Shown piece by piece: positions 6,538 through 16,369 of a DNA stretch of 62,898 nucleotides. A model generated the notes under the pieces. That model had not been told where the DNA came from. It made no database searches and saw only the letters and a list, made by a program, of their open reading frames with translations. Numbering within the stretch: the stretch's first letter is position 1; each line of letters begins with the position of its first letter. This stretch comes from Leptolyngbyaceae cyanobacterium MP9P1.79 (GTDB taxonomy: Bacteria; Cyanobacteriota; Cyanobacteriia; JARCMD01): the NCBI GenBank assembly GCA_030248885.1, contig JARCMD010000200.1, positions 1-62,898 on the forward strand, written 5' to 3'. The translations under genes and the position numbers were made by a program.

Positions 6538-8613
6538 GTGGCCCGTACCGTTCCGCTTCAAAAAGTTAGAAATATTGGAATTGCTGCTCACATTGATGCA
6601 GGCAAGACGACAACAACAGAGCGCATTCTGTTCTATTCAGGCGTGGTTCACAAAATGGGTGAAGTCCACGACGGCACCGCTGTGACCGACTGGATGGCGC
6701 AAGAGCGGGAGCGCGGTATCACTATCACGGCTGCCGCTATTACTACCAGTTGGAAAGATCACAAGATCAATATCATTGACACTCCAGGTCACGTAGATTT
6801 CACGATCGAAGTCGAGCGTTCCATGCGAGTGCTAGATGGAGTGATCGCGGTATTTTGCTCGGTGGGTGGGGTTCAACCCCAGTCCGAAACCGTGTGGCGA
6901 CAAGCCGATCGCTACAAAGTTCCCCGCATTGTCTTTGTGAACAAGATGGATCGCACAGGGGCGAACTTCTTTAAGGTTTATGAACAGATCAAAGATCGGT
7001 TGCGGGCTAATGCAGTCCCCATCCAAATTCCTATTGGGAGCGAAGATCAATTTAAAGGCATCATTGATTTGGTGCGGATGCGGGCCCTGATTTATAGAGA
7101 TGACTTGGGAAAAGACATCGAAGAGACTGATATTCCTGAAGATATTCGTGTCGTTGCTGACGAGTTCCGAGTCAAACTAATCGAGTCAGTGGCTGAGACA
7201 AATGATACTCTGACTGAGAAGTATCTTGAGGGCGAAGAACTCACTGAATCTGAGATTCGCTTGGGTCTGCGCATGGGAACCATTTCGGGTAGCATTGTGC
7301 CTCTAATTTGTGGCTCTGCCTTCAAGAACAAGGGTGTTCAACTACTGCTAGATTCAGTTATTGACTACCTACCTTCTCCCGATGACATCCCACCTATCCA
7401 AGGCATGTTGCTAGACGGGTCTCCAGTGGAGCGCCATTCTAATGACGATGAACCCCTGTCTGCTCTGGCGTTCAAGATCATGGCTGATCCCTACGGACGC
7501 TTGACCTTTGTGCGGGTTTATTCAGGAGTCTTGAAAAAGGGCACCTATGTCATTAACTCCACTAAGGATAAGAAAGAGCGCATCTCTCGTCTAATTGTGT
7601 TGAAAGCTGACGATCGCGAAGAAGTAGATGAACTGCGGGCGGGAGATTTGGGAGCAATTTTAGGTCTCAAGGATACGTTCACTGGAGATACTATTTGCGA
7701 AGAAAGCTCACCCGTGATTCTGGAGTCTCTATTTATTCCGGAACCCGTGATCTCTGTTGCAGTGGAACCTAAGACCAAGCAAGATATGGAGAAACTCTCC
7801 AAAGCTCTGCAATCCTTGTCAGAAGAAGATCCCACTTTCCGTGTCAGTGTTGACCAGGAAACAAATCAGACTGTGATCGCTGGCATGGGTGAGCTTCATT
7901 TAGAAATTCTGGTAGACCGCATGTTACGAGAATTCAAAGTGGAAGCCAATGTTGGACCACCTCAAGTTGCCTATCGTGAGACCATTCGGAAGGCAGTTCG
8001 AGCAGAAGGCAAGTTTATTCGTCAGAGTGGCGGTAAAGGTCAGTACGGTCACGTTGTGATTGAACTGGAGCCTACAGAACCGGGCACGGGCTTTGAATTT
8101 GTCTCCAAGATTGTGGGCGGGGTTGTACCTAGAGAGTACATTGGTCCATCTGAAGCAGGCATGAAGGAAGCTTGCGAATCGGGGATCATGGCTGGCTATC
8201 CAGTTATCGATCTCAGAGCCACGATGGTAGATGGTTCCTACCACGATGTTGACTCGTCAGAAATGGCATTCAAAATTGCTGGCTCAATGGCTATCAAAGA
8301 AGCAGTGATGAAAGCTTCACCTGTCCTCTTAGAACCTATGATGAAGGTTGAAGTTGAAGCCCCTGAGGACTTCGTGGGCAGCGTTATTGGTAACCTGATC
8401 TCTCGGAGAGGACAGATTGAGGGCCAAGGCTCTGAACAGGGAATCGCGAAGGTGACGGCCAAAGTCCCATTGTCAACAATGTTCGGGTATGCCACAGACA
8501 TTCGGTCTATGACGCAGGGTCGAGGCATATTCACGATGGAGTTCAGCCAGTACGAGGAGGTACCTCGCAGTGTGGCTGAAACGATCATTGCTAAGAGCAA
8601 AGCGAACGCATAG
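6538..8613 (+). CDS. fusA: Translation elongation factor G
   Basis: GTPase that drives ribosomal translocation. The 691-residue length is normal. G1 is AHIDAGKTT near residues 17-25, G2 contains [10 protein letters not shown]3 is DTPGH and G4 is NKMD; domain IV has the [10 protein letters not shown] loop. The start is GTG at 6538, decided by a strong Shine-Dalgarno AAGGAGG at 6526-6532, five bases upstream. A TATAAT hexamer at 6403-6408 in the preceding gap could be an internal promoter, but no good -35 box is visible. Confidence 0.98.
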   Translation: MARTVPLQKVRNIGIAAHIDAGKTTTTERILFYSGVVHKMGEVHDGTAVTDWMAQERERGITITAAAITTSWKDHKINIIDTPGHVDFTIEVERSMRVLDGVIAVFCSVGGVQPQSETVWRQADRYKVPRIVFVNKMDRTGANFFKVYEQIKDRLRANAVPIQIPIGSEDQFKGIIDLVRMRALIYRDDLGKDIEETDIPEDIRVVADEFRVKLIESVAETNDTLTEKYLEGEELTESEIRLGLRMGTISGSIVPLICGSAFKNKGVQLLLDSVIDYLPSPDDIPPIQGMLLDGSPVERHSNDDEPLSALAFKIMADPYGRLTFVRVYSGVLKKGTYVINSTKDKKERISRLIVLKADDREEVDELRAGDLGAILGLKDTFTGDTICEESSPVILESLFIPEPVISVAVEPKTKQDMEKLSKALQSLSEEDPTFRVSVDQETNQTVIAGMGELHLEILVDRMLREFKVEANVGPPQVAYRETIRKAVRAEGKFIRQSGGKGQYGHVVIELEPTEPGTGFEFVSKIVGGVVPREYIGPSEAGMKEACESGIMAGYPVIDLRATMVDGSYHDVDSSEMAFKIAGSMAIKEAVMKASPVLLEPMMKVEVEAPEDFVGSVIGNLISRRGQIEGQGSEQGIAKVTAKVPLSTMFGYATDIRSMTQGRGIFTMEFSQYEEVPRSVAETIIAKSKANA

Positions 8614-8652
8614 TAAAGGGAACGCATAATCAGGAAGAGGAAGAAATAATTC

Positions 8653-9882
8653 ATGGCACGCGCAAAGTTTGAACGGAATAAACCCCACGTTAATATCGGC
8701 ACTGTTGGCCACGTTGACCACGGCAAGACTACATTAACTGCTGCGATCACAATGACTCTCTCAGCTTTAGGGCAGGCAACTGCCAAGAAGTATGATGAGA
8801 TTGATGCTGCACCTGAAGAAAAGGCCAGGGGAATCACGATCAATACGGCTCACGTAGAGTATGAGACTAAAGCTCGTCACTATGCCCATGTGGACTGCCC
8901 TGGGCACGCTGACTACGTGAAAAATATGATCACTGGCGCTGCTCAGATGGATGGTGGCATTCTCGTGGTTTCGGCGGCAGATGGACCGATGCCCCAGACC
9001 CGTGAACACATTCTGCTGGCGAAGCAGGTGGGTGTTCCCAGTCTGGTTGTGTTTCTGAACAAGAGAGACATGGTGGATGACGATGAACTCCTAGAGCTTG
9101 TGGAGTTGGAAGTTCGTGAACTGCTTAGCAGCTATGACTTTCCAGGAGATGATATCCCTGTAATTACCGGCTCAGGTTTGCTGGCTTTGGAAGTAATGAC
9201 AGCCAACCCCAAGATGAAGCGCGGCGAGAATGAGTGGGTGGATAAAATCTACGATCTCATGGATGCTGTCGATGCTTACATTCCAACTCCTGCGCGGGAT
9301 ATTGATAAGCCTTTCCTGATGGCTGTGGAAGATGTGTTCACCATTACTGGACGGGGCACGGTCGCTACAGGTCGGATTGAACGCGGTAAAGTCAAGGTTG
9401 GTGACACTGTAGAACTCGTTGGACTCAGAAATACTCGCAGTACCACGGTTACGGGTATTGAGATGTTCAAAAAGAGTTTGGATGAAGGGATGGCTGGAGA
9501 CAATGCTGGTCTCTTGCTACGGGGGATTCAGAAGACCGATGTTGAGCGCGGCATGGTCATTGCCAAACCTGGCTCAATTACTCCTCACACCGAGTTTGAG
9601 GCGGAGGTCTATGTGCTGCAAGAGAAAGAAGGTGGACGCAAAACGCCATTTTTCCCAGGCTATCGACCCCAGTTCTATGTTCGTACTACTGATGTGACGG
9701 GCACGATTCGCGCCTTTACCTCTGATGACGGAACTGATGCTGAAATGGTGATGCCAGGCGATCGGGTCAAGATGACTGTGGAACTGATTAACCCCATTGC
9801 CATTGAGCAGGGAATGCGCTTTGCCATTCGAGAAGGTGGACGCACGATCGGCGCAGGCGTTGTTGCCAAGATCCTGAAATAA
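8653..9882 (+). CDS. tufA: Translation elongation factor Tu
   Basis: GTPase that brings aminoacyl-tRNA to the ribosome. The 409-residue product starts [17 protein letters not shown]. Motifs are GHVDHGKTT (G1), [13 protein letters not shown] (G2), DCPGHADY (G3) and NKRD (G4; NKxD with Arg at x). The extra short segment around residues 185-195 ([13 protein letters not shown]) is typical of cyanobacterial and plastid EF-Tu. Only 39 bp separates it from fusA, with a purine-rich ribosome site just upstream. A strong terminator follows. Confidence 0.98.
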   Translation: MARAKFERNKPHVNIGTVGHVDHGKTTLTAAITMTLSALGQATAKKYDEIDAAPEEKARGITINTAHVEYETKARHYAHVDCPGHADYVKNMITGAAQMDGGILVVSAADGPMPQTREHILLAKQVGVPSLVVFLNKRDMVDDDELLELVELEVRELLSSYDFPGDDIPVITGSGLLALEVMTANPKMKRGENEWVDKIYDLMDAVDAYIPTPARDIDKPFLMAVEDVFTITGRGTVATGRIERGKVKVGDTVELVGLRNTRSTTVTGIEMFKKSLDEGMAGDNAGLLLRGIQKTDVERGMVIAKPGSITPHTEFEAEVYVLQEKEGGRKTPFFPGYRPQFYVRTTDVTGTIRAFTSDDGTDAEMVMPGDRVKMTVELINPIAIEQGMRFAIREGGRTIGAGVVAKILK

Positions 9883-9909
9883 TCGTTTCTCGAAGTGATA
9901 TTGGAGTTA

Positions 9910-9943
9910 GGTAAGGGCGGTGCAGTCACCGCCCTTACCTTTT
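9910..9943 (+). terminator. Intrinsic terminator after tufA
   Basis: A perfect 13-bp stem (GGTAAGGGCGGTG / CACCGCCCTTACC) with a 4-nt loop is followed by TTTT. It lies between tufA and rpsJ, so rpsJ is either expressed by read-through or from its own promoter. Confidence 0.9.
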
Positions 9944-10002
9944 CTCCAAAATCTTTTGAGTTCCATGAGATGACCACTTACTTAGATATTTAAACAGATT
10001 AA

Positions 10003-10320
10003 ATGGCTACTATTCAACAACAGAAAATTCGCATTCGTCTGAAGGCGTTCGACCGGGGACTCCTTGACACGTCTTGTGAAAAAATCGTGGATACGGCGAA
10101 CCGCACCAATGCTACAGCGATCGGGCCCATTCCACTTCCCACGAAACGACGCATTTATTGCCTTTTGCGTTCTCCTCACGTAGACAAAGATTCTCGCGAA
10201 CATTTTGAAACCCGCACTCACCATCGGCTAATTGATATTTATCAGCCTTCTTCTAAAACGATCGATGCGTTGATGAAGTTAGATTTACCTTCAGGTGTAG
10301 ATATCGAAGTTAAGCTTTAA
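10003..10320 (+). CDS. rpsJ: Small ribosomal subunit protein S10
   Basis: The 105-residue S10 protein, which also acts as NusE in transcription antitermination. Conserved parts are [26 protein letters not shown]-like [10 protein letters not shown], and [17 protein letters not shown]-like segment ([12 protein letters not shown]). In cyanobacteria rpsJ follows tufA in the str operon, as here, rather than heading the S10 operon. The strong hairpin at 9910-9943 sits between the two genes. Confidence 0.97.
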   Translation: MATIQQQKIRIRLKAFDRGLLDTSCEKIVDTANRTNATAIGPIPLPTKRRIYCLLRSPHVDKDSREHFETRTHHRLIDIYQPSSKTIDALMKLDLPSGVDIEVKL

Positions 10321-10353
10321 AGCTGAGTAATACATTTAATGGAACTGCCTTTC

Positions 10354-10387
10354 CCAGAAAGCGAAACCTACGCTTTCTGGATTTTTT
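10354..10387 (+). terminator. Intrinsic terminator after rpsJ
   Basis: A 10-bp perfect stem CCAGAAAGCG / CGCTTTCTGG with a 7-nt loop is followed by A and six T residues. It closes the str operon. The rest of 10388-10642 holds the upstream region of the next gene and no gene that I can see. Confidence 0.9.
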
Positions 10388-10642
10388 GTTTAGATTAGAA
10401 CCCGAACATAAAGCATATCAGGGCTGTCAGGTATTAGTGTTGTTGAGACCTCTGAAAGGATTTCGATACAGCTTTACTTAATCGTTGCTTAGCAGTTGCA
10501 CGTTAGCTTTCCTTGTATCTATTAGCAGGGCAAGCTAAGCTAGTGAGTGTTGTACTACACTACTTGTTCTTCAGATTCTCTTCATGATTCTTTACAAGTG
10601 AGTTAAAGTAAGGGGAGAACAACTTTTAGGGAAAACTGGGCA

Positions 10643-11296
10643 ATGACATTTTCTTCTTCGATCGCGGTTCGAGAACTTCCACTGTTTCCCTTACCTGAAG
10701 TTGTTTTGTTCCCAGGTCGGCCCCTGCCCCTGCAAATATTTGAGTTTCGCTATCGAATCATGATGAACACGATTCTGGAGAGCGATCGACGATTTGGTGT
10801 ATTGATGCAGAGTCCCGTTGATGGGAAGGCAGCAACTGTTGGCTGTTGTACAGAAGTGATGCAGCACGAGCGACTGCCAGATGACCGGATGAGAATTTGG
10901 ACCTTGGGGCAGCAACGGTTTCGGGTTTTGGAGTATGTGCGTGAGAAGCCCTACTACGTTGGTTTAGTTGAGTGGATCGAGGACAGTCCGCCCGTAAAAG
11001 ACTTAAGAACGCTATCTACCGATGTGGAGCAGTTGCTGAGAGATGTGGTGCAGTTGACTTCTAAGTTCATTGGTCAAGATATTGAATTGCCCGATAGCAT
11101 TCCTGACCTGCCGATCGAGTTGTCCTACTGGGTTGCTAGCAATCTTCACGGTGCTTCCTTGGAGCAACAGGCTTTGCTAGAAATTCAGGATACTGCTACT
11201 CGTTTAGAGCGTGAAGCAGAAATACTAACCTCTACTCGCAACCATTTAGCGGCTAGAACGGCACTGAAGGATGCTTTGCAAGGTAAATTGTTGTAG
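10643..11296 (+). CDS. LON peptidase substrate-binding-domain protein
   Basis: This 217-residue protein is a stand-alone version of the Lon N-terminal domain. Residues about 10-200 have the family pattern: RELPLFPLPEVVLFPG, LPLQIFEFRYR, FGVLM and a helical C-terminal half. It has neither the ATPase nor the protease of Lon. Such proteins are common next to rpsJ in cyanobacteria and are of unknown role, possibly peptide or protein binding. It starts at ATG 10643, preceded by a 250-bp gap after the rpsJ terminator, so it probably has its own promoter. Confidence 0.85.
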   Translation: MTFSSSIAVRELPLFPLPEVVLFPGRPLPLQIFEFRYRIMMNTILESDRRFGVLMQSPVDGKAATVGCCTEVMQHERLPDDRMRIWTLGQQRFRVLEYVREKPYYVGLVEWIEDSPPVKDLRTLSTDVEQLLRDVVQLTSKFIGQDIELPDSIPDLPIELSYWVASNLHGASLEQQALLEIQDTATRLEREAEILTSTRNHLAARTALKDALQGKLL

Positions 11297-11308
11297 TACA
11301 GATTAAGT

Positions 11309-12715
11309 TCAAGATTGGGGGTTGATTCTGTACCAGCCATACCAATTGCGAACGGCTAGCCATGCGACAGATAGCAGCCCAGCGAAGCTTAGGGTCAGCC
11401 CGGTATAAGGAGTCAGTAGACCATAGACTGGCACAATTGCCCCAGCGATCGTGCAGATCAGTGCAGCTAAAGAGGCTGAACGATTTGTCCCCAATCCCCA
11501 GGAAAGACTCATTAAAATCAGACCGACTCCCAGCCACGCGACCTTCACATCTATCACACGGCTCAGGTAAGTTAGGGCGAGGAGGCAGGCGAAAAACACG
11601 CCGCCAGCGATCGTCACGTTGCGTAAACTAATTGGCAGTGATAGGTAAAGCAAAAATAGCCACCAGATGAAGATGGCGGGGGCAAGCAAAAGCAGGCGCG
11701 GCAAGATGCCTGTATTGAGAATTGGCCCAACGGACGTGAACACTCCAAAGGGATTTTGGACTGAAACGTTGTCGTTAAAGACCCAGGTAAATTGGGTGCC
11801 TTGCCCGATCACTTTAGATTCAGTTGGCACAATACCACTCGCGAAATCAGCCTGGGGAAAGCTAGTCTGGACAGTGAGTCGAAAATTAGAAAGCAATTGT
11901 CCGCCCGCGTTGTAGACCCAGCGGGGCCCGCCTTGTACCTGATAGGTGACGCGAAAGCGAGTCTCTGCACCGGGGTCTAGGCGAAACGGAAAGCCATAAT
12001 CTCCCGGATTTATGGGGTCGAGTCGTGTGCCATTTTGCTCTACTTTAAATCCTTGGAGTAAGGAGTAGCCGATCGGGGTGGGAATCTCAAAGAAGAAATC
12101 CTTCCCATCGGACAACGGATTTTTGACTTGATAGTCGGCGCTGAAATCTGCTCGATAAACTGCCCGCCGATTTTGGGCATCGGTAGCTTGATCGAGTTTG
12201 ACCTGAATTTGAGAGCCAGTTAGGGTTAAAAATCGATTCAATTTTCTGACTTTCTGCACCTGTACGACTTTACCGTCTACTTGGGTGTCATAAGTGTATG
12301 GCTCATCAATTTCGTAGCGGATTTGGGGTGCAGATTGTTCAAGTCGATCGCCTGCCACACTGGAGGTAATTTGCGCCACCCGTGCTTGTTCCCAGTTGTG
12401 GTAACGATTTCCCAGAGTCGAGCAGAGTAAGAATCCAGAGATCACTAAAACCGTCACCAGCCCAATGTGTTGCAGCACCCGTAATAGAAACGAGTAACGG
12501 ACGACCCACTCGCCAACAAAGATGGCTTGCTCTGGCTGATCTCGCTTAAGCGCAAAGCTCAGCAGGGCGATGATGACTCCCAGGAGTCCGACTAGCAGAG
12601 CTAGGGTCAAAAATGTAGAGATTAGCTGCGACCCAAACTGGATAAGTTCTGATGGATGGGTCAAGTCAGGCAAACTGGGAATTCCTTTAGAGTCAGGCAT
12701 TCTGTAAAACTGCAT
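11309..12715 (-). CDS. Polytopic membrane protein of unknown function
   Basis: I do not recognise this 468-residue protein. Two N-terminal membrane segments (about residues 30-57 and 77-100) precede a large, probably extracytoplasmic, soluble domain of about 230 residues that is rich in beta-type sequence, with segments such as FEIPTPIGYSLLQGF and FRVTYQVQGGPRWVYN. Several membrane segments then follow from about residue 335 to 455. The arrangement, a soluble domain inserted between membrane blocks, superficially recalls CreD-type inner-membrane proteins, but no signature supports that. It converges on the LON-domain gene, with only 12 bp between stops. An alternative start lies five codons in (MPDSKG). 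Confidence 0.75.
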   Translation of the reverse strand: MQFYRMPDSKGIPSLPDLTHPSELIQFGSQLISTFLTLALLVGLLGVIIALLSFALKRDQPEQAIFVGEWVVRYSFLLRVLQHIGLVTVLVISGFLLCSTLGNRYHNWEQARVAQITSSVAGDRLEQSAPQIRYEIDEPYTYDTQVDGKVVQVQKVRKLNRFLTLTGSQIQVKLDQATDAQNRRAVYRADFSADYQVKNPLSDGKDFFFEIPTPIGYSLLQGFKVEQNGTRLDPINPGDYGFPFRLDPGAETRFRVTYQVQGGPRWVYNAGGQLLSNFRLTVQTSFPQADFASGIVPTESKVIGQGTQFTWVFNDNVSVQNPFGVFTSVGPILNTGILPRLLLLAPAIFIWWLFLLYLSLPISLRNVTIAGGVFFACLLALTYLSRVIDVKVAWLGVGLILMSLSWGLGTNRSASLAALICTIAGAIVPVYGLLTPYTGLTLSFAGLLSVAWLAVRNWYGWYRINPQS

Positions 12716-12914
12716 TGTTTAAGTGGGGTGATGCCCACCTACAGTTACTATCGATCGGTTTCCTGAATTCTCAAGGAATTTGTTAAGTAGGCAGGCACAA
12801 TGATTTACAAGACACAGTAGTCTCTTTATAAAACATAAAATAAAACATCAAACCCCTGAGCAGCATGGGTTACGCTACGCCAACCCTAGATTCTATTGGA
12901 ATGATTTTACTGTT

Positions 12915-13877
12915 ATGAACTTATTGCCATCTGCCTTAAAACCGGGGGATTTGTTACGGGTGATTGCTCCCAGCGGTGCTTTACGAGATTTAGGTACATT
13001 TCACCAGGGAGTTGAGATTTGGCGATCGCGGGGTTACCGAGTTGATCTGAGTCCAGGATTTGACGATCGCTGGGGTTACCTAGCAGGAACAGATAGTCAG
13101 CGCCGTCAACAATTGGCTATGGCTTGGGCAGATCCAACTTGTAAGGGTATTCTCTGTGCCAGGGGCGGCTATGGCGGGGCACGACTTTTAGAAGACTGGA
13201 TTTGGCAGCAGCAAAGTCAGCCAGGACAAGCAGAAGACATAATTCTAGGTGGCAAATGGTTAATTGGTTTTTCAGATATTACTAGTTTGCTGTGGAGCCT
13301 GCATCGAGAGGGCTTTTCTGGTGGGGTTCATGCTCCCCTATTGACAACTTTAGCCAGTGAGCCAGACTGGTCTATCCAACGGTTATTCGATTGGGTGGAA
13401 GGGCGATCTCTGGAACCATTGCAGGGTTGTGGATGGGGCGGGGGCAGAGCGACGGGTTTACTATTACCTGCCAATTTAACAGTCGCTACCCATGTACTGT
13501 GTACGCCCCTGCAACCTAAATTAGATGGGGTAATTCTGGCTTTTGAAGATGTATCGGAAGCGCCCTATCGCATCGATCGCATGTTGACTCAATGGCGACT
13601 GTGCGGCGCGTTGCAGCAGGTGAAGGGAATTGCGTTAGGACGATTTAGCCAATGTGCGCCCTCCCCGCATAGTCCTAGTTTCACTGTCGATGAAGTGCTA
13701 CGCGATCGGCTTGCAAATTTGGGGGTGCCGATCGTCTCAGAGTTACCCTTTGGACACGACGGGGTGAATGCAGCGTTACCTGTAGGAGTCATGGTGTGTC
13801 TAGATGGAGACTCTGGCACCTTGCACATCGGTGATTTAAAGGAGAAGAGTTATAGCAGGCAATCAGAATTTGTCTAA
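12915..13877 (+). CDS. LD-carboxypeptidase, peptidase family S66
   Basis: Murein tetrapeptide LD-carboxypeptidase-type enzyme, which removes the terminal D-Ala from peptidoglycan stem peptides during recycling; the MccF self-immunity proteases share the fold. The 320-residue product has the family hallmarks LKPGDLLRVIAPSGAL, ARGGYGGARLL, the nucleophile region IGFSDITSLLW, FEDVSEAPYRIDRML and the C-terminal GHDGVNAALPVG carrying the catalytic His. No signal peptide is seen, consistent with a cytoplasmic recycling enzyme. It is divergent from the preceding membrane gene and about 130 bp from the receiver-domain gene. Confidence 0.88.
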   Translation: MNLLPSALKPGDLLRVIAPSGALRDLGTFHQGVEIWRSRGYRVDLSPGFDDRWGYLAGTDSQRRQQLAMAWADPTCKGILCARGGYGGARLLEDWIWQQQSQPGQAEDIILGGKWLIGFSDITSLLWSLHREGFSGGVHAPLLTTLASEPDWSIQRLFDWVEGRSLEPLQGCGWGGGRATGLLLPANLTVATHVLCTPLQPKLDGVILAFEDVSEAPYRIDRMLTQWRLCGALQQVKGIALGRFSQCAPSPHSPSFTVDEVLRDRLANLGVPIVSELPFGHDGVNAALPVGVMVCLDGDSGTLHIGDLKEKSYSRQSEFV

Positions 13878-14006
13878 GAAAACTTGAAATTTCTGAATTT
13901 TGCATCAAACACCTTTCCAAAGTAAGAACCGAATCAGACACTTTGTCAGTTAGATGTATAGATGAGAACAAATTCGTAAGTCTGAGTCAATTTAAATTTA
14001 ATTCCT

Positions 14007-14402
14007 ATGTCATATTCTCAAGCTCCGTGTATTTTGGCAGTAGATGATATGGTAGATAACCTCTTTCTACTACAAGTGTTGCTGGAATCTGAAGGGTACA
14101 GGGTTGAAACTGCCGACAGTGGTCGCGCGGCGTTGGATAAAGCTAAGGCAAAGCCCCCAGACTTAGTGTTATTGGACATCATGATGCCTGATATGGATGG
14201 CTGTGAGGTAACTCGTCATCTACGTCAAAATCAGCAGCTTTCCAATGTTCCGATTTTGCTCCTGACAGCACACAAGGATTTTAATGTCAAGGCAGGATTG
14301 GAAGCTGGGGCTAATGATTTGATCCGCAAGCCGATCGACTTTGATGAGCTACTCGATCGCATTAGCGCCATCTTTAAGCCAGGGACTGATACATCAACTT
14401 GA
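14007..14402 (+). CDS. Stand-alone response-regulator receiver domain
   Basis: A single CheY-like receiver of 131 residues with no output domain. The acidic pair is at DD in LAVDDMVDN, the phospho-acceptor Asp is in LVLLDIMMPDMDG, the conserved Thr is in LLLTAH, and the conserved Lys is in IRKPIDFDEL. It would receive phosphate from an unlinked histidine kinase; no kinase gene lies in the window. Single-domain regulators are common in cyanobacterial phosphorelays and motility systems. Neighbours do not reveal the pathway. Confidence 0.92.
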   Translation: MSYSQAPCILAVDDMVDNLFLLQVLLESEGYRVETADSGRAALDKAKAKPPDLVLLDIMMPDMDGCEVTRHLRQNQQLSNVPILLLTAHKDFNVKAGLEAGANDLIRKPIDFDELLDRISAIFKPGTDTST

Positions 14403-14528
14403 CTCAGGAAAATTTCAGTCAAAACTTCTATGGACTTTGGTTAAAATAAAATCTACAAAGTTATTAAAATCCGAGCCTAAAAATCCAAGTTTGTCTTTCG
14501 CTTTATCTTTTTGTTGATATACCCAGGT

Positions 14529-14876
14529 TTAATCTACAGAGGCAAAGGTATTTGTGAGAAATTCGCCTTCGTTTTCCTTTTCTTTAGATTGCTCATCGTC
14601 AGGATTAAAGGGAACCGCTTGCTCTCCGATGCAAAGCCGATCGCAAGGGATAGTATCAGACAGAATTGAACTTGCCATCATGCCCGTGTGAATCTCTAGG
14701 TGAGACTGGGGAAGCGCTTCAAAAATCAAGCGTTGTCCAGGAAACACAACCCGCTCAAAGTACCAATTGGGAACATTAGTAATGCGGGCAATTTGGATTT
14801 GGCTAGTGGCATTGACATAGCAACAGAGAATCTGCTCAGAGCTGTCAGAGGGTAGGGGATCAAGTATTTGAGGCAT
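14529..14876 (-). CDS. DUF1830 protein
   Basis: This 115-residue cyanobacterial protein of unknown function has the DUF1830 pattern at residues 16-85: ILCCYVNATSQIQIARITN, WYFERVVFPGQRLIFEA, and HTGMMASSILSDTIPCDRL. It has no signal peptide or membrane segment. A short acidic tail (DDEQSKEKENEGEF) follows. It is convergent with the receiver gene and has a long non-coding region upstream. Confidence 0.85.
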   Translation of the reverse strand: MPQILDPLPSDSSEQILCCYVNATSQIQIARITNVPNWYFERVVFPGQRLIFEALPQSHLEIHTGMMASSILSDTIPCDRLCIGEQAVPFNPDDEQSKEKENEGEFLTNTFASVD

Positions 14877-15407
14877 GGATGCTTAAAAAAGTTATTAGTA
14901 TTGGAATTATAAAATTAAGTTAACATTCGTGATTTCGATCGGCTGTAAATCCGACTACTAAATGCTTTGGAAACGAGCTAATGTCATGAAATGCAAGCTT
15001 TTTGCATCTAAAGATAGACCGTTCCTGTTAGATTAGGCTTTTCGACCATGAGAGTTATTAAGTCACCTTTGAGACTTCTCGATCGGGTACACAGCCCACG
15101 AATATTAGTGATATTGTAAAGTTATATAAAACTACTATCAGAATTCAAAAGTACAGACTGGTTTTGCCAAATCAGAAATTTAGTCTGCTAAATGGTTTGA
15201 TGTACGCCTGTGTCTAGTGAGGGCGATCGGCATCTGTTTGAGAGTTGTCCTGAAGCTCGCATTTCCAGTAGTTTTGCATCTGACTTCGCAAATCGCTAAG
15301 ATTGGTAAGGATTGCATGTGACTAAGCATTTAACCAAGTAAAGTAACTAGACGTTTGTCTATCTAGCTTATGGAGATTTACTATGCCTAGCTTTAGATTG
15401 AGTCGTT
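14877..15407. other. Intergenic region between DUF1830 and higB
   Basis: No ORF, RNA gene or long repeat is visible in these 531 bp. It must hold the divergent promoters of the DUF1830 gene and the HigBA pair. The only symmetrical element near higB is TAGAC-gttt-GTCTA at 15348-15361, about 50 bp upstream of its ATG, a weak candidate for an autoregulatory site. Confidence 0.5.
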
Positions 15408-15710
15408 ATGCATATCATCACCCGCTTGCGTCTCGTAGAGTTTTGGGAGAAACATCCTGATTCCAAAATCAGCTTGCTTCTTTGGTACAAGTTGACGATG
15501 ACTGCTAACTGGCAAAACTTAGTAGAGTTACGTAAAGTTTTTTCTGCTGCTGATCAAGTTGGGAATTTTACGATCTTCAATATTGGAGGGAACAAGTATC
15601 GCCTGATTGTTTTTATTGATTACACCTACCAAAAGGTTTTCATTCGTCATGTGTTCACCCACGCAGACTATGACAAAGATGGTTGGGAAAAAGATGGTTG
15701 GTACGAGTAG
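15408..15710 (+). CDS. higB: HigB-type mRNA interferase toxin
   Basis: This 100-residue RelE-superfamily toxin of the HigB type cleaves mRNA on the ribosome in characterised relatives. It begins MHIITRLRLVEFWEKHPDS, has the core FNIGGNKYRLIVFIDY and the C-terminal VFIRHVFTHADYDK with the conserved His and Asp. Toxin-first order with the antitoxin downstream is the HigBA arrangement. The ATG is close to a purine-rich site (GGAG at about 15371-15375, some distance upstream). All family landmarks are present, so it looks intact. Confidence 0.9.
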   Translation: MHIITRLRLVEFWEKHPDSKISLLLWYKLTMTANWQNLVELRKVFSAADQVGNFTIFNIGGNKYRLIVFIDYTYQKVFIRHVFTHADYDKDGWEKDGWYE

Positions 15711-15788
15711 TTATTAATAAATTTTCCCTGTTAATGGGCGAGAAATAGTCCTACTGAATCGTCGCTTTGAGCAAGCGAAAGAAAATAT

Positions 15789-16196
15789 ATGGTTACAACA
15801 TCTAATCACAGTTATATCGAGCTTCTAAAAAGTTTCCCGCCCCGTCTAATCAAGACAGAGGAGGAGTTACGTGCAGTTCAAGATGTGATTGATACCCTAC
15901 TTGATTCTGGTGAACTAGCCCCAGAACAACAAGACTACATTAACGTGTTAGGCATTCTAGTTCATGAGTATGAGGAAAAGTATGTGTTAATTCCAGATTT
16001 AAGTGGTGTTGAGTTGCTTAAAGCGTTGATTGATGAATTAGGTCTGAAGCAAAAAGACTTAATTCCTGTTTTCAAAACGGAGTCAATTGTATCTGCAATT
16101 CTTAATGGCCAACGTAAATTTACTGTGGAACACATTGAAAAACTAGCTAGCTTTTTTCATGTTTCTCCGTCTAGCTTTTTTAGCCGATCGCTGTAA
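15789..16196 (+). CDS. higA: HigA-type antitoxin
   Basis: Antitoxin of the HigBA pair, 135 residues. The N-terminal half, with ELRAVQDVIDTLLDSGELAPEQQDYI, is the usual extended helical part of large HigA proteins. The C-terminal half is an HTH domain (LLKALIDELGLKQKDLIPVF, SIVSAILNGQRKFTVEHIEKL, FFHVSPSSFF) that normally binds the operator of its own operon. It lies 78 bp after higB. The gap is longer than usual for such pairs but contains no terminator, so co-transcription is likely. Confidence 0.9.
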   Translation: MVTTSNHSYIELLKSFPPRLIKTEEELRAVQDVIDTLLDSGELAPEQQDYINVLGILVHEYEEKYVLIPDLSGVELLKALIDELGLKQKDLIPVFKTESIVSAILNGQRKFTVEHIEKLASFFHVSPSSFFSRSL

Positions 16197-16369
16197 ACCT
16201 CCTTGTTCTTTGGTGTAATAAGGCACTGTAAAAGTATTTAATAATTCAAATGTGGCAAATAATTGAACGTCAGTAGATTTGCTACTACTGCTGTCGCCAA
16301 TTCAAGTTTATGAGATTATCCAAAATCCAAGATTAGCTATCTGTAAAATACAAATCTTACGTAACCAAA

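Noticed and set aside
8238-8843. 201-residue reverse frame inside fusA and tufA
   Set aside because: Shadow of two highly conserved genes; no family match.
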